A stretch of DNA of 50,717 nt from Martelella alba. Its GTDB lineage: Bacteria; Pseudomonadota; Gammaproteobacteria; Enterobacterales; Enterobacteriaceae. The position numbers and the translations under genes were made by a program. The first letter of the stretch is position 1. Every line of letters begins with the position of its first letter. The notes beneath the pieces are model-generated. The model saw only the letters and a list, made by a program, of their open reading frames with translations. It was not told the DNA's origin and did no database searches. Below are positions 33,119-43,992 of the stretch, in pieces. The stretch is taken from the NCBI RefSeq assembly GCF_005217455.1, contig NZ_SZPQ01000036.1:1-50717 (forward strand), given 5' to 3'.

Positions 33119-34006
33119 ATGGACCTTAGGGATCTGAAACTGTTCCTTCATCTGGCGGAAAGCCGCCATTTCGGACGCACGGCCAAGGCGACCCATGTCA
33201 GCCCTTCCACGTTGTCGCGGCAAATCCAGCGGCTGGAGGAAGATGTTGGGCGCGTACTGTTTCTGCGCGACAACCGCACGGTGCAACTTACCGACGCCGG
33301 CGAGCAATTGAAAGTATTCGCCCAACAGACATTGCTGCAATATCAGCAGTTGTCCCATCGTCTGGGCCAGCACGGGCCGTCGCTAAGCGGCGAACTACGG
33401 CTGTTTTGTTCAGTGACCGCCGCCTACAGCCATTTACCGCCTATCCTGGATCGTTTCCGCGCCGAACATCCGCTGGTGGAAATCAAACTGACCACCGGCG
33501 ATGCCGCCGATGCCGTGGACAAAGTGCAATCCGGCGACGCGGACCTGGGGATCGCCGGACATCCGGAGATCTTGCCCGCCAGCATCGATTTTGCGCCGAT
33601 CGGCCAGATCCCCATGATCCTGATCGCCCCCGCGTTGCCCTGCCCGGTACGCTCGCAAGCGCTGGCCGAGCAGCCCGATTGGTCCCGCACGCCGTTCATC
33701 CTGCCGGAACACGGCCCGGCGCGCCGCCGTATCGATCACTGGTTTCGCAGTAACCGGATTGCCAATCCGCTCATCTACGCCACCGTAGCCGGCCATGAGG
33801 CCATCGTTTCCATGGTGGCGCTGGGCTGCGGCATCGCTCTTATTCCCTCGGTGGTGATGGATAACAGTCCCGAGCCGGTGCGCAGCCGGGTGCAAATCAT
33901 CGAACACGGCACGGCGGTCGCGCCGCTGGAACTGGGGGTCTGCGTGCAGATTAAACGCTTGCAGGAACCGCTGATCGATGCGTTTTGGCAATTACTGGCA
34001 CGTTGA
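33119..34006 (+). CDS. ilvY: LysR-type activator of ilvC
   Basis: A 295-residue transcription regulator (E. coli IlvY 297). The N-terminal winged helix-turn-helix is [44 protein letters not shown] (described here in blocks: [30 protein letters not shown]). The C-terminal periplasmic-binding-like domain senses the substrates of IlvC. It is divergent from ilvC and convergent with ilvA, 124 bp away. Confidence 0.96.
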   Translation: MDLRDLKLFLHLAESRHFGRTAKATHVSPSTLSRQIQRLEEDVGRVLFLRDNRTVQLTDAGEQLKVFAQQTLLQYQQLSHRLGQHGPSLSGELRLFCSVTAAYSHLPPILDRFRAEHPLVEIKLTTGDAADAVDKVQSGDADLGIAGHPEILPASIDFAPIGQIPMILIAPALPCPVRSQALAEQPDWSRTPFILPEHGPARRRIDHWFRSNRIANPLIYATVAGHEAIVSMVALGCGIALIPSVVMDNSPEPVRSRVQIIEHGTAVAPLELGVCVQIKRLQEPLIDAFWQLLAR

Positions 34007-34130
34007 ACCCCGCCGTAAACCCCTTGGGCGGTATTCTCCCATATGCCGGGGAATCCTTTCCCCTTGGCCAAGGCGCTCGCCGGGCCGTCATCCAGGGAGC
34101 GCGCCTTCCCGAGATGGCGGCCGGCCATCC

Positions 34131-35675
34131 TCAGCCTCGCAAAAAAAACCGGAAGGCGGGGTTTTGCGTTTCGTCATGACACTCGTAGCCCAACGCCGAC
34201 AAATGGCGCTCGAATTCCGGCTCGTTTTCCCCGAGTTCAAAGGCGGCCAGTACCCGGCCGTAATCGGTGCCGTGACTGCGGTAGTGGAATAATGAGATAT
34301 TCCAAAACGTGCCCAATGTGTGCAGAAATTTTAATAATGCTCCCGGAGATTCGGGAAACTCGAAGCTGAACAGACGTTCGCGCAGGGGTTTCGACGGCCG
34401 TCCACCCACCATATAGCGCACATGCAGTTTGGCCATTTCATCATCGGACAGGTCCACGACCTGATAACCGCCGGACTGCAATTCGGCAATGATCTCATCC
34501 CGCTCCATGTGGCCTTGCGTCAGACGGACGCCGACGAAAATACAAGCGTTATCCGCATCGGCATATCGGTAATTGAACTCGGTGACCGCCCGTCCGCCCA
34601 GCAACTGGCAAAAGGTCAGGAAGCTGCCCTTTTGTTCCGGGATCGTGACCGCCATCAAGGCCTCACGCTGTTCGCCCAGTTCGCAGCGTTCGGAAATATA
34701 CCGCAGGCCATGGAAATTCACATTGGCGCCGGACAGGATGTGCGCCAGTCGCTCGTCGCGGATGTTATGCTGCTGAATATACTTTTTCATGCCGGCCAGC
34801 GCCAGGGCTCCCGCCGGTTCCGCGATCGCCCGCACGTCTTCGAAAATATCCTTCACCGCCGCGCAAATGGCGTCGCTATCGACAGTGATCACATCGTCGA
34901 GATAGGCCTGGCAGAGCCGGAAGGTTTCATCGCCGATCCGTTTCACCGCCACCCCTTCGGCGAACAGGCCGACCCGGGTCAGATTCACCGGTTCGCCGGC
35001 ATCCAATGCCGCCCGCAGGCAAGCGGAATCTTCGGCCTCGACGCCGATAACCTGGATTTGCGGCATCAGATGCTTGATAAGCACCGCGATGCCGGCAGCC
35101 AGGCCGCCGCCGCCCACCGGGACGAATATGCGGTCCAGATGCGAATCTTGTTGCAGCAGTTCCATCGCCAAGGTGCCCTGGCCGGCAATCACCGCCGGGT
35201 GGTCGAACGGCGGCACAAAGGTATAGTGGAATTCCCGCGCCAGCTCGATGGCCTTGGCCTTGGCCTCGTCGAAATTGGCGCCGTAGAGTAGGGCTTCGCC
35301 GCCCAGACTGCGTACCGCGTCGACTTTGATATCCGCCGTGGCCACCGGCATGACGATAAGCGCCTTGATACCCAGTCTGCTGGCGGATAACGCCACCCCT
35401 TGCGCGTGATTGCCCGCTGAAGCGGTAACCACGCCATGGGCTTTTTGCTCTTCATTAAGGCCGGCTATCATGGCATAAGCGCCGCGCAGCTTGAAACTAT
35501 GCACGGGCTGCCGGTCTTCCCGTTTCACCAAAATCGTGTTACCCAGGCGACCGGACAGCTTATCCATCGTTTGCAAAGGCGTGACCTGGGCCACTTCGTA
35601 GACCGGGGAACTCAACGCCGCGCGCAGATATTCCGCGCTATCGGGCGTGGAGGAAAGCGGTAGTAATTCTGCCAT
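34131..35675 (-). CDS. ilvA: Biosynthetic threonine deaminase (threonine ammonia-lyase)
   Basis: Converts threonine to 2-oxobutyrate and ammonia, the committed step to isoleucine, with feedback inhibition by isoleucine. At 514 residues it equals E. coli IlvA. The PLP lysine is K62 in VHSFKLRGAYAM, the Gly-rich phosphate loop is VPVGGGGLAAGI, and ASAGNHAQGVA is intact. Two ACT-like regulatory domains fill the C-terminal third (about 340-410 and 435-506). It is the last gene of the ilvGMEDA operon, 6 bp after ilvD. Confidence 0.98.
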   Translation of the reverse strand: MAELLPLSSTPDSAEYLRAALSSPVYEVAQVTPLQTMDKLSGRLGNTILVKREDRQPVHSFKLRGAYAMIAGLNEEQKAHGVVTASAGNHAQGVALSASRLGIKALIVMPVATADIKVDAVRSLGGEALLYGANFDEAKAKAIELAREFHYTFVPPFDHPAVIAGQGTLAMELLQQDSHLDRIFVPVGGGGLAAGIAVLIKHLMPQIQVIGVEAEDSACLRAALDAGEPVNLTRVGLFAEGVAVKRIGDETFRLCQAYLDDVITVDSDAICAAVKDIFEDVRAIAEPAGALALAGMKKYIQQHNIRDERLAHILSGANVNFHGLRYISERCELGEQREALMAVTIPEQKGSFLTFCQLLGGRAVTEFNYRYADADNACIFVGVRLTQGHMERDEIIAELQSGGYQVVDLSDDEMAKLHVRYMVGGRPSKPLRERLFSFEFPESPGALLKFLHTLGTFWNISLFHYRSHGTDYGRVLAAFELGENEPEFERHLSALGYECHDETQNPAFRFFLRG

Positions 35676-35681
35676 TCCCGG

Positions 35682-37538
35682 TTAGCCCCCCAGCTTGCTC
35701 TTATCGCGTACCGCGCCTTTATCGGCGCTGGTGGCCAGCATGGCGTAGGCCCGCAAGGCAAAGGATACCGGTCGCTGGCGGGCGGTCGGCGTCCAGGCTT
35801 CTTCGCCGCGCGCCAGTTCCGCCTCGCGCCGGGCGGCCAGCTCGCCGGCCGGCACATCCAGCGCGATAGCGCGGGCATGGATATCGATTTCGATAATATC
35901 GCCGTCACGTACCAAACCGATGAGGCCGCCGCTGGCCGCCTCCGGTGAAACATGGCCGATGGACAGGCCGGAGGTGCCGCCGGAAAAGCGGCCGTCGGTG
36001 ATAAGCGCGCAGCTTTTACCCAGCCCCATGGATTTCAAAAAAGTGGTGGGATACAGCATTTCCTGCATGCCCGGCCCGCCCCGCGGGCCTTCGTGACGGA
36101 TAACCACCACGTCGCCGGCCACCACCTTACCGCCCAAAATGGCCTCCGACGCGTCTTCCTGGCTTTCATAGACTTTGGCTGGACCACGGAATGTCAAAAT
36201 GTTTTTATCGACACCCGCGGTTTTTACGATACAGCCGTCTTTGGCGATATTGCCGTAAAGCACCGCCAGTCCGCCATCCTGGCTGTAGGCGAATTCGCGC
36301 GAGCGGATGCACCCTTCCTGGCGATCGGTATCCAGCGACGGCCAGCGGCAATCCTGGGAAAACGCCTGCGTGGTGCGAATCCCCGCCGGGCCGGCGGCAT
36401 ACATTTTTTTCACGTCCTGATCGTCGGTCACCATGACATCGTACTGGCGCAGGGTTTCGGATAAGGTCATTCCCAGCACATTGCGGACATCGCGATGCAG
36501 CAGGCCGACACGGTCCAGTTCGCCAAGGATGCCCAGCACCCCGCCGGCGCGATGCACGTCTTCCATATGGTATTTTTGCGTGCTCGGCGCCACTTTACAC
36601 AGGTGGGGCACCTTACGCGACAGCCTGTCGATATCCGCCATGGTGAAATCCACCTCGCCTTCCTGCGCCGCCGCCAAGAGATGCAATACGGTATTGGTGG
36701 AGCCGCCCATGGCGATATCCAGCGTCATGGCGTTTTCGAAAGCGTCTTTAGTGGCGATGCCGCGCGGCAATACGCGTTCATCGTCTTGCTCGTAATACCG
36801 TTTGGCCAAATGGACGATACGTTGGCCGGCATTAACGAATAATTGCCTGCGATCGGCGTGGGTGGCCAACAACGAACCATTGCCCGGTTGTGACAGGCCA
36901 AGGGCCTCGGTCAGGCAATTCATGGAATTGGCGGTGAACATGCCCGAACAGGAACCGCAGGTAGGACACGCGGAACGTTCGATCTGGTTGCTGTCCTCAT
37001 CGGAAACCTTCGGATTGGCGCCTTGCATCATGGCGTCTATCAGGTCCAATTTAATGATTTTGTCCGACAACTTGGTTTTGCCGGCCTCCATCGGACCGCC
37101 GGAGACGAAAATCGCCGGAATGTTCAATCGCAACGCCGCCATCAGCATACCGGGGGTGATTTTATCGCAATTGGAAATACAGACCATGGCGTCGGCGCAA
37201 TGGGCGTTGACCATATATTCCACCGAGTCGGCGATCAGCTCGCGGGAGGGCAGCGAGTAGAGCATGCCGCCATGCCCCATGGCAATCCCGTCATCAACGG
37301 CGATCGTGTTGAATTCCTTCGCCACGCCGCCGGCGGCTTCGATCTGTTCGGCGACCAGTTTGCCCAGATCGCGCAGGTGGACATGGCCAGGCACGAATTG
37401 GGTGAACGAATTCACCACGGCGATAATCGGTTTGCCGAAATCATCGTCGGTCATACCGGTGGCGCGCCATAATGCGCGGGCGCCAGCCATATTGCGACCG
37501 TGGGTGGTGGTCGCGGAACGGTACTTGGGCATGCTCAA
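35682..37538 (-). CDS. ilvD: Dihydroxy-acid dehydratase
   Basis: Dehydrates 2,3-dihydroxy-3-methylvalerate or -isovalerate to the 2-oxo acids. It has 618 residues (E. coli 616). The iron-sulfur cluster cysteines are visible in [12 protein letters not shown] and [18 protein letters not shown]; the C-terminal Mg/active-site region contains [25 protein letters not shown] 154-bp gap separates it from ilvE, somewhat longer than I expect for this operon; I see no gene or strong hairpin there. Confidence 0.98.
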   Translation of the reverse strand: MSMPKYRSATTTHGRNMAGARALWRATGMTDDDFGKPIIAVVNSFTQFVPGHVHLRDLGKLVAEQIEAAGGVAKEFNTIAVDDGIAMGHGGMLYSLPSRELIADSVEYMVNAHCADAMVCISNCDKITPGMLMAALRLNIPAIFVSGGPMEAGKTKLSDKIIKLDLIDAMMQGANPKVSDEDSNQIERSACPTCGSCSGMFTANSMNCLTEALGLSQPGNGSLLATHADRRQLFVNAGQRIVHLAKRYYEQDDERVLPRGIATKDAFENAMTLDIAMGGSTNTVLHLLAAAQEGEVDFTMADIDRLSRKVPHLCKVAPSTQKYHMEDVHRAGGVLGILGELDRVGLLHRDVRNVLGMTLSETLRQYDVMVTDDQDVKKMYAAGPAGIRTTQAFSQDCRWPSLDTDRQEGCIRSREFAYSQDGGLAVLYGNIAKDGCIVKTAGVDKNILTFRGPAKVYESQEDASEAILGGKVVAGDVVVIRHEGPRGGPGMQEMLYPTTFLKSMGLGKSCALITDGRFSGGTSGLSIGHVSPEAASGGLIGLVRDGDIIEIDIHARAIALDVPAGELAARREAELARGEEAWTPTARQRPVSFALRAYAMLATSADKGAVRDKSKLGG

Positions 37539-37692
37539 TACTCCAGTTATTCTTTGGGCCGGGCGGCGGATCGGCCGAATTCGAGCGGGATATCTGTGTC
37601 TGCCGCGCTCCGCCTCTCAACGCCCGGACGGACGCTTGGTCTTGCGACGGTAAGCCGCCCGCGCCCGGGACATTCTTGTTATTGTGGGACCG

Positions 37693-38622
37693 TTAGTCGT
37701 TGACCGGATCCAGCCAGCCCCATTTATCTTCGGTCTCACCGGTAAACAGGCCGAAGAAAGCCTGTTGCAAACGTTTGGTTACCGGGCCGCAACGCCCAAT
37801 GCCGACTTGGATCTTATCGACGCTGCGCACGGGAGTGATTTCAGCGGCGGTGCCGGACAAAAAGACTTCGTCGGCCAAATACAGCGATTCGCGAGACAAC
37901 ACCTGCTCGCGCACTTCTATTCCCAGCGTTTTCGCCAGCTTGATGATAGCGTCGCGGGTTATGCCCGGCAGCGCCGAGGAAGTGAACGGCGGGGTAAACA
38001 GGATCCCGTCTTTGACCTCAAACAGATTTTCGCCGGCGCCTTCGGAAACATAACCGTGCACATCCAGAGCGAGACCTTCCTGGTAACCATGGCGGCGGGC
38101 TTCACTGCCCACCAGCATTGATGACAGGTAGTTGCCCCCGGCTTTGGCCGCCGTGGGAATGGTATTGGCCGCCACCCGATGCCAGGAGGACACCATGGCA
38201 TCGATACCCTGATCCAATGCGTCCTCGCCCAAATACGCCCCCCAAGGGAAGGCGGCGATGATGACATCGGTGTTGTAATCCGGCGGCGGGTTCACACCCA
38301 TGCCGACATCGCCTACAAATATCAGCGGCCGGATATAGGCGCTGACCAGATTGTTCTTTTTCACCACCGCCCGGGTGGCGCTCATCAACTCATCAACAGT
38401 GAAGCTGACCGGCATACGGTAGATCTTGGCGGAATCGTGCAGGCGGCGCATGTGTTCGCGATGACGGAACACCACCGGCCCTTTATGCGAATCGTAACAA
38501 CGCACGCCTTCGAAGACTGATGATCCATAATGCAACGCATGGGACATTACATGGACTTTGGCCTCGCCCCACGGAACCATTTCGCCGTTGAACCAGATAT
38601 AATCAGCTTTGTTCGTTGTCAT
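37693..38622 (-). CDS. ilvE: Branched-chain amino acid aminotransferase
   Basis: A fold type IV PLP enzyme that makes Ile, Val and Leu from their oxo acids with glutamate. At 309 residues it equals E. coli IlvE. The PLP lysine is in IPTAAKAGGNYLSSML, followed by RRHGYQEGLALDVHGYVSEG (family signature) and GENLFEVKDG. It lies 22 bp after ilvM. Confidence 0.98.
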   Translation of the reverse strand: MTTNKADYIWFNGEMVPWGEAKVHVMSHALHYGSSVFEGVRCYDSHKGPVVFRHREHMRRLHDSAKIYRMPVSFTVDELMSATRAVVKKNNLVSAYIRPLIFVGDVGMGVNPPPDYNTDVIIAAFPWGAYLGEDALDQGIDAMVSSWHRVAANTIPTAAKAGGNYLSSMLVGSEARRHGYQEGLALDVHGYVSEGAGENLFEVKDGILFTPPFTSSALPGITRDAIIKLAKTLGIEVREQVLSRESLYLADEVFLSGTAAEITPVRSVDKIQVGIGRCGPVTKRLQQAFFGLFTGETEDKWGWLDPVND

Positions 38623-38644
38623 TTTCTTTTTCCTTTATCGTGCC

Positions 38645-38902
38645 TCAGGCGCGTATTTGTTGTGTTGTCAATTGCTGGATCTCGACAGCGGCGACATCCA
38701 TAAGTTTAGTTAATTGCGAAGACAGTAAATCGACCGGCCGCTGGCTTGCAACGGTCAATTGAATATTTATGTTGTCCTCATTGATTCGCGGCGCCATATT
38801 CAACGCGCAAACCCGGAATCCGCGGTGGCGGACCACCCGCAGTACGCGTTCCAGCAATTCAGGCCGAAAACGCGCTTCAATGGAAAGCTGATGCTGCATC
38901 AT
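38645..38902 (-). CDS. ilvM: Acetolactate synthase II small subunit
   Basis: An 85-residue ACT-domain subunit (E. coli IlvM 87) that binds and activates the IlvG catalytic subunit. It begins [20 protein letters not shown] and contains [13 protein letters not shown]. Its start overlaps the ilvG stop by 4 bp (ATGA), as expected for stoichiometric coupling. Confidence 0.97.
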   Translation of the reverse strand: MMQHQLSIEARFRPELLERVLRVVRHRGFRVCALNMAPRINEDNINIQLTVASQRPVDLLSSQLTKLMDVAAVEIQQLTTQQIRA

Positions 38903-40545
38903 GATGATTTCTCCAACATGGTTTCATTACCGGCGCCGGGAGGCACCAGGGGCCAGACATTTTCGTGTTCGTCGATGGAGACATGTAACAGGTAAGGCCC
39001 CTGCTGAGAAAACATCGTTTCCAGGGCGGCATCGATCTGGTCTTTACGGGTGATGCGTTGGCCGGGGATATCAAACGCGCTGGCCAGGACAAGAAAATTG
39101 GGGTTATCGGAAAGAATGGTTTCACTGTAACGCGCATCGAAAAACAATTGCTGCCACTGTCGAACCATGCCTAATCGCTGGTTATCCAGCAAAACGATCT
39201 TTAAGGGCAGCCGTTTTCGTTTGATGGTGGTCAATTCCTGAACGTTCATCATGAACGAACCGTCGCCGGAGATACAGACCACGGTATCTTGCGGACGCGC
39301 TATCTGAGCGCCGACCGCGGCCGGGATACCGAATCCCATGGTGCCCAGACCGCTGGAAGTGATGAAATTCTCCGGCCGGCTAAAGCGCATATGCTGGGCC
39401 GCCCACATCTGGTGCTGACCGACATCGGTGGTAACGACCATATCGGCCGGCGCCCGCCGCGACAGGGTATTAAGCAGCGCCGGGGCATAAATCGCTTCGC
39501 CCGGATGATCGTATCGCCACAGGTACTCCGCTTTAAGCGCCTGGGTTTCGGTACGCCATGCCTGAATGGACAGCGGCCGCGCCAGGGCGGGCAACAACAG
39601 ATTCAGATCGCCGCGCAGCGCCACATGCGGCTGTCGTAATTTCCCCAGTTCCGCCGGGTCGATATCTAAATGGATAACCTTGGCGTTAGGGGCGAAAGCA
39701 TTCAATCGGCCGGTGACGCGATCATCGAAACGCGCCCCCACCGCCATCAGTAAATCGCAGCCTTGTACTGCCAGATTGGCCGCCTGATTGCCATGCATGC
39801 CCAACATGCCCAGATAACAGGGGTAATCCGGATCCGGCGCGCCCAGGCCCTTGAGAGTCGCGACACAAGGCATACCGGTTTGGTCGATGAACGCCCGCAG
39901 CGCCGGCACCGCCCGCGCTATCCCCACGCCGCCGCCGATGTACAGCATCGGTTTGTCGGCCTGGGCCAGCAGCGCGCGCGCCGCGTCAAGATCGCCGTCG
40001 ATAATGCCGTCCTCGCCGCTCACACTCACCAGATGTGGATTAAGATCGCCACAAGCCAGTTGAATATCTTTGGGAATATCGATAAGCACCGGTCCTGGCC
40101 GACCGCCGGCGGCGATGGTGAACGCTTCGGCCATAACGGCGGGCAGTTCATCAAGCGATTCCACCAGAAAGCTGTGCTTGGTGCAGGCCAGGGATAACCC
40201 CAACACATCGATTTCCTGAAAGGCGTCGGTGCCAATGAACGACGAGCCGACCTGCCCGGTAATCGCCACCAGCGGCACCGAATCCATAAGCGCGTCCGCC
40301 AGGCCGGTTATCAGATTGGTGGCGCCGGGACCGGACGTGGCGATGCACACCCCGACCTTACCGGTGGCCCGTGCGTAGCCAATTGCCGCCATGGCCGCGC
40401 CTTGCTCATGACGGCAAAGCACATGTTCCACTCCGCCATCATATAGCGCATCGTATACCGGCATTATAGCGCCGCCGGGATAACCGAAGACCATGTCCAC
40501 ACCTTGTGCGCGCAGCGCTTGCACTACCCACTGGGCCCCATTCAT
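38899..40545 (-). CDS. ilvG: Acetolactate synthase II large subunit (intact)
   Basis: A ThDP-dependent enzyme that condenses pyruvate with pyruvate or 2-oxobutyrate. It is full-length at 548 residues, with the catalytic glutamate E47 in [18 protein letters not shown]-binding middle domain and the ThDP motif [16 protein letters not shown]. coli K-12 has a frameshift in this gene; this copy has none, so the valine-resistant isozyme II should be active. It is the first structural gene after the ilvL attenuator. Confidence 0.98.
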   Translation of the reverse strand: MNGAQWVVQALRAQGVDMVFGYPGGAIMPVYDALYDGGVEHVLCRHEQGAAMAAIGYARATGKVGVCIATSGPGATNLITGLADALMDSVPLVAITGQVGSSFIGTDAFQEIDVLGLSLACTKHSFLVESLDELPAVMAEAFTIAAGGRPGPVLIDIPKDIQLACGDLNPHLVSVSGEDGIIDGDLDAARALLAQADKPMLYIGGGVGIARAVPALRAFIDQTGMPCVATLKGLGAPDPDYPCYLGMLGMHGNQAANLAVQGCDLLMAVGARFDDRVTGRLNAFAPNAKVIHLDIDPAELGKLRQPHVALRGDLNLLLPALARPLSIQAWRTETQALKAEYLWRYDHPGEAIYAPALLNTLSRRAPADMVVTTDVGQHQMWAAQHMRFSRPENFITSSGLGTMGFGIPAAVGAQIARPQDTVVCISGDGSFMMNVQELTTIKRKRLPLKIVLLDNQRLGMVRQWQQLFFDARYSETILSDNPNFLVLASAFDIPGQRITRKDQIDAALETMFSQQGPYLLHVSIDEHENVWPLVPPGAGNETMLEKSS

Positions 40546-40652
40546 ATTGACTTCCCCGCCTGTGTAGGGCAGGAACAGGATTTTATGCTAATGTTCATTT
40601 TCTGTTCCTCTTGCATTTTTGGTTTTTCCGCCAGCTCGACAATATAGGATGC

Positions 40653-40684
40653 AAAAAAAACCCCCGCTTCGTTGCGGGGGTTTC
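40653..40684 (-). terminator. ilvGMEDA attenuator terminator
   Basis: A stem AAACCCCCGC/GCGGGGGTTT with loop TTCGTT, followed on the minus strand by eight T. It stands 21 bp after the ilvL stop and 108 bp before ilvG, as in the attenuator of the E. coli operon. Confidence 0.93.
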
Positions 40685-40704
40685 TTGAGAATTAAGCTTG
40701 TTCG

Positions 40705-40803
40705 CTAAGCCGTTCTTCGTCCAAGTGCTGCCCCGCACGGTGGGATAATAATCACCACCACGCTAATCACGACTAGGCTAATCACTTGGGTTAGGGCTTT
40801 CAT
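40705..40803 (-). CDS. ilvL: ilvGMEDA operon leader peptide
   Basis: A 32-residue leader peptide starting at the ATG at 40803 (MKALTQVISLVVISVVVIII) and ending CGAALGRRTA. About fourteen residues are Ile, Val or Leu, so ribosome stalling when the charged tRNAs are scarce would favour the antiterminator over the hairpin at 40653-40684. It is nearly identical to E. coli IlvL. The open frame continues upstream, but that part is the promoter. Confidence 0.96.
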   Translation of the reverse strand: MKALTQVISLVVISVVVIIIPPCGAALGRRTA

Positions 40804-40846
40804 AAATAGGTTTTCAATAATACTTTGTGTCGTATGAATGGCTACA

Positions 40847-40876
40847 GAGTTATCACAGTCAGGGGCGTGCTGACAA
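40847..40876 (-). promoter_or_regulatory. Candidate promoter of ilvL-ilvGMEDA
   Basis: On the minus strand a TTGTCA (40871-40876) and a TAACTC (40847-40852) are separated by 18 bp, with transcription starting about 40 bp before ilvL. The -10 match is weak. The rest of the 363-bp divergent interval to yifB (40804-41166) has AT-rich DNA upstream (40920-40975) that could serve as an UP or IHF region. Confidence 0.45.
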
Positions 40877-41166
40877 CTGTTTTTTCCCGCCGCCGCCGCG
40901 GGGCGCGGCATAAAACCGGAATAAATATAAGCATATTCAATAATTTGATATCTCATGAATTTTTTTCACTCTGCCGGCTGATTTGACCGCCGCTCCATCT
41001 CGTCATCATCATGACCGTGCTTTTGCGTATCAGCCCGCATCCCGGATTGTCCCCGCCGCATTGCCGAAATTTTCTTTACGAGCGGCGCCGCAAGCCAGGG
41101 TGATTACCGGGTCCTCCCGGCGGCGTTAAGGCACAATGTCGGCATCAACGTTTTTTCGGAGTCTTT

Positions 41167-42693
41167 ATGTCGCTGGCGTTTGTTTATACCCGCTCTTCCA
41201 TCGGCATTGAGGCGCCGCTGATCATCGTTGAGGCCCACATCAGCAAGGGTCTGCCCGGATTTACCCTGGTCGGATTGCCCGATGCGCCGGCCAAAGGCGC
41301 CCGAGACCGGGTACGCAGCGCTTTGCTCAATAATGGTTTCGATTTCCCCGCCCGGCGCATTACCGTCAATCTGGCGCCGGCTGACCTGCCCAAAGAGGGC
41401 GGCCGTTATGATTTGCCCATCGCCCTGGCGGTATTGGCGGCATCGCGGCAAATCCCTCCGCATTCACTGTCGGGCCTCGAGTTCCTCGGCGAACTGGCGC
41501 TGTCCGGCGAGATACGTCCGGTACAAGGGATTATTCCCGCCGCGCTGGAGGCGAAACGGGCGCAACGGTCACTCGTGTTGCCCGAACACAACGGCCCCGA
41601 AGCGATGCTGGTCGCCGAAAGTCAGGTATGGTTGGCGGCCAGCCTGCGGGATGTCTGCCGTTTCCTGCAAGGGGCATCGCAACTTCCCGCCGCGGCCGAT
41701 TGCGCCGCGCCGCCGCCCGAACCGGACGAGGCGGATTTGCGGGATATCATCGGTCAACATCAGGCCAAGCGCGCGCTGGAGATCGCCGCCGCCGGCGGCC
41801 ATAATCTGCTGTTGCTCGGACCGCCGGGCACGGGTAAAACCATGCTGGCCGGCCGGTTGCCCGGTATTCTCCCCCCCTTGAGCGACGATGAGGCCATTGA
41901 AACCGCCGCCGTCGCCAGTTTGCTTGGCCAGGATAACGCCCGGCGATACTGGCGGCGTCGCCCCTTCCGCACGCCCCACCACAGCGCCACCCCGGCGGCA
42001 TTGATAGGCGGTGGCGCCTGGCCTCGCCCAGGCGAGGCGTCCCTGGCCCATAATGGCGTGCTGTTTCTCGATGAATTGCCCGAATTCCAACGGGGAGTGC
42101 TGGATGCGTTGCGGGAACCGCTGGAAACGGGAGAGATCAATATCTCCCGCGCCCAGGTCAAAGTGGCCTATCCGGCGAGGTTCCAGTTGCTGGGTGCGAT
42201 GAACCCCAGCCCCACCGGCGATGTGCAAGGCGTCCACAGCCGGGGCGGACCACAACAGGCTTTACGCTATCTCAACCGTTTATCCGGGCCTTTTCTCGAT
42301 CGTTTCGATATGTCGGTGGAGGTGCCGCTATTGCCGCCCGGCCTGTTGGGTCGGACCTCAACGGATGGCGAAAGCAGTTCGGCGGTACGGGAAAGGGTGA
42401 GACAGGCGCGGGAAATTCAATGGCATCGCTGCCGAAAAATCAATGCACACCTCACCAACCGGGAATTAGCGGTCCATTGCCGTCTGGAAGAAACTGACGC
42501 GTTGTTCTTGGAAGGCGTGATGGAAAAGCTCGGTCTGTCGGCGCGCGCCTGGCACCGGACCCTGAAGGTCGCCCGCACACTGGCGGATCTGGCCGGTGAA
42601 TCCGGCATACAACGTTGTCATTTGTCGGAAGCTGTGAGCTATCGCAGCATGGATCGCCTGCTGCAACAGCTTTGGCGGCAATTGGAACAATAA
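41167..42693 (+). CDS. yifB: YifB/ComM family AAA+ ATPase
   Basis: A 508-residue protein (E. coli YifB 506) with three parts: an N-terminal Lon-protease-like domain (MSLAFVYTRSSIGIEAPLI), a Mg-chelatase-type AAA+ ATPase and a C-terminal Mg-chelatase lid. Walker A is GPPGTGKTM near residue 218, Walker B is LFLDELPEF, and the sensor region is FQLLGAMNPSPTGD. Its homologue ComM in naturally competent bacteria is a hexameric branch-migration helicase for integrating transformed DNA; the role in enterics is less clear. It is divergent from ilvL. Confidence 0.95.
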   Translation: MSLAFVYTRSSIGIEAPLIIVEAHISKGLPGFTLVGLPDAPAKGARDRVRSALLNNGFDFPARRITVNLAPADLPKEGGRYDLPIALAVLAASRQIPPHSLSGLEFLGELALSGEIRPVQGIIPAALEAKRAQRSLVLPEHNGPEAMLVAESQVWLAASLRDVCRFLQGASQLPAAADCAAPPPEPDEADLRDIIGQHQAKRALEIAAAGGHNLLLLGPPGTGKTMLAGRLPGILPPLSDDEAIETAAVASLLGQDNARRYWRRRPFRTPHHSATPAALIGGGAWPRPGEASLAHNGVLFLDELPEFQRGVLDALREPLETGEINISRAQVKVAYPARFQLLGAMNPSPTGDVQGVHSRGGPQQALRYLNRLSGPFLDRFDMSVEVPLLPPGLLGRTSTDGESSSAVRERVRQAREIQWHRCRKINAHLTNRELAVHCRLEETDALFLEGVMEKLGLSARAWHRTLKVARTLADLAGESGIQRCHLSEAVSYRSMDRLLQQLWRQLEQ

Positions 42694-42716
42694 GGGGCCG
42701 CCCCCCCGCCTCGCCG

Positions 42717-43055
42717 TCAATCTTCGCTGTCGGTATAATCTTCCAGCACGTCCATTTGCGGTTTTCCACCGGATAACGTATGAAACCGCTTAGGCCGGCG
42801 GATATGCTCAATATATTTGAACCAAACTTTTTCATGCTCCGTGGCGGGTTCACGCTCGCCATGGCATACCGCGACGAACTGTTTTTCTTCGTCGGTCACA
42901 GGTGCGCGTTTACCGCTATCCAGATCGTTGTAGGCATGACCGTAGCGTTCCAGTAATTGCGCCTCCCGAATGGTGAAATGACCATGCCGGGAAAACCCGC
43001 GTGGATAATTTTTGTTATCAAAATAACGATTGGTAGTAGAAAAGCTGTCCGCCAT
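42717..43055 (-). CDS. maoP: Macrodomain Ori protein MaoP
   Basis: A 112-residue protein (same length as E. coli YifE/MaoP), starting at the ATG at 43055 ([20 protein letters not shown]) after GGGGAG; the eight extra upstream codons are not conserved. It is DUF413 family, with blocks [17 protein letters not shown] and [14 protein letters not shown] and an acidic end. In E. coli MaoP works with the nearby maoS site to keep the Ori region outside MatP-type organisation. It is convergent with yifB and divergent from hdfR. Confidence 0.95.
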   Translation of the reverse strand: MADSFSTTNRYFDNKNYPRGFSRHGHFTIREAQLLERYGHAYNDLDSGKRAPVTDEEKQFVAVCHGEREPATEHEKVWFKYIEHIRRPKRFHTLSGGKPQMDVLEDYTDSED

Positions 43056-43093
43056 CTTAAGCGCTCCCCATCCTTTCATAAGCCGTACTGTTT

Positions 43094-43110
43094 ATGGCGC
43101 GGAGTATTAG
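43094..43110 (-). promoter_or_regulatory. Probable maoS site
   Basis: On the minus strand this reads CTAATACTCCGCGCCAT, which agrees, to my memory within at most a base, with the 17-bp maoS element that acts with MaoP in E. coli. It lies in the maoP-hdfR gap, the same place as in E. coli, 39 bp upstream of maoP. Confidence 0.65.
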
Positions 43111-43176
43111 ATAGGCTTGACTTTCTGTAAAACAAAACATTTAAATCGTCACGATAAAATTTTTTGGAGATGGAAC

Positions 43177-43992
43177 GTGGATACGGAATTACTGAAAACC
43201 TTTTTAGAAGTCAGCCGAACCAAACACTTCGGCCGCGCTGCGGAAGCGCTCTACCTGACGCAATCAGCGGTCAGCTTCCGTATCCGCCAGTTGGAGAACC
43301 AACTGGGCGTAAGCCTTTTTACCCGCCATCGCAACAATATCCGCCTGACGCCGGCCGGCGAAAGCCTGCTGCCTTACGCAGAAAACCTGATGTCCACCTG
43401 GCAATTGGCCAAACAAGACGTCACGCGTTCCTTGCAACACAACCTGTTGTCCATCGGCGCAACAGCCGCGCTTTGGGAGGCCTGGCTCGGCCCCTGGGTC
43501 GAGCGGCTCTACCAGCAACGCGACGCGCTACAGGTGGAGGCCCGCATCGCCTTGCGGCACTCGCTGGTAAGCCAGTTGCACGAAAGGCAGTTGGATTTGC
43601 TCATCACCACCGAAGCGCCCAAGATGGAAGAGCTAACCTGTCAGCTGCTGGGTAACTTTTCGCTTTCGCTATTTACCGCCGCCGAACCGGTGGAAGAGGA
43701 ACGGCCCTATCTGCGGCTGGAATGGGGCGCCGATTTTCATATCCACGAGAACCGCTTGCTGATGAATCATTCGACGCCGGCGCTGAGCACCACCTCGGCG
43801 CACCTGGCCCGCCGCTTACTGCCTTCCACCGGCGCGTGCGCCTTTTTGCCCAGCCAATGGGCCGAGGACTACCCCGAACTCCGTCTCGTCGCCGACGTGC
43901 CGCCACTGCTTCGCCCCCTGTATGCGGTTTGGCTGCAAAACAGCGATCAGCGTTCTATGATCCGCCACTTACTTAAAACGCCTGTTTTCTGA
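43177..43992 (+). CDS. hdfR: LysR-type regulator HdfR
   Basis: A 271-residue LysR regulator (E. coli HdfR 279) that in E. coli represses the flagellar master operon flhDC and activates gltBD. The start is the GTG at 43177 ([20 protein letters not shown]), preceded by GGAGATGG; the longer frame from 43117 is untranslated leader. The helix-turn-helix is in [26 protein letters not shown] (given in parts: [26 protein letters not shown]). The C-terminus stops soon after LLKTPVF and lacks the last residues of the E. coli protein. It shares a promoter region with the divergent maoP. Confidence 0.95.
   Translation: MDTELLKTFLEVSRTKHFGRAAEALYLTQSAVSFRIRQLENQLGVSLFTRHRNNIRLTPAGESLLPYAENLMSTWQLAKQDVTRSLQHNLLSIGATAALWEAWLGPWVERLYQQRDALQVEARIALRHSLVSQLHERQLDLLITTEAPKMEELTCQLLGNFSLSLFTAAEPVEEERPYLRLEWGADFHIHENRLLMNHSTPALSTTSAHLARRLLPSTGACAFLPSQWAEDYPELRLVADVPPLLRPLYAVWLQNSDQRSMIRHLLKTPVF

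Noticed and set aside
32888-33373. Long N-terminal extension of ilvC
   Set aside because: The extension runs through the promoter and ilvY in antisense; family homology and a ribosome site begin at 32887.
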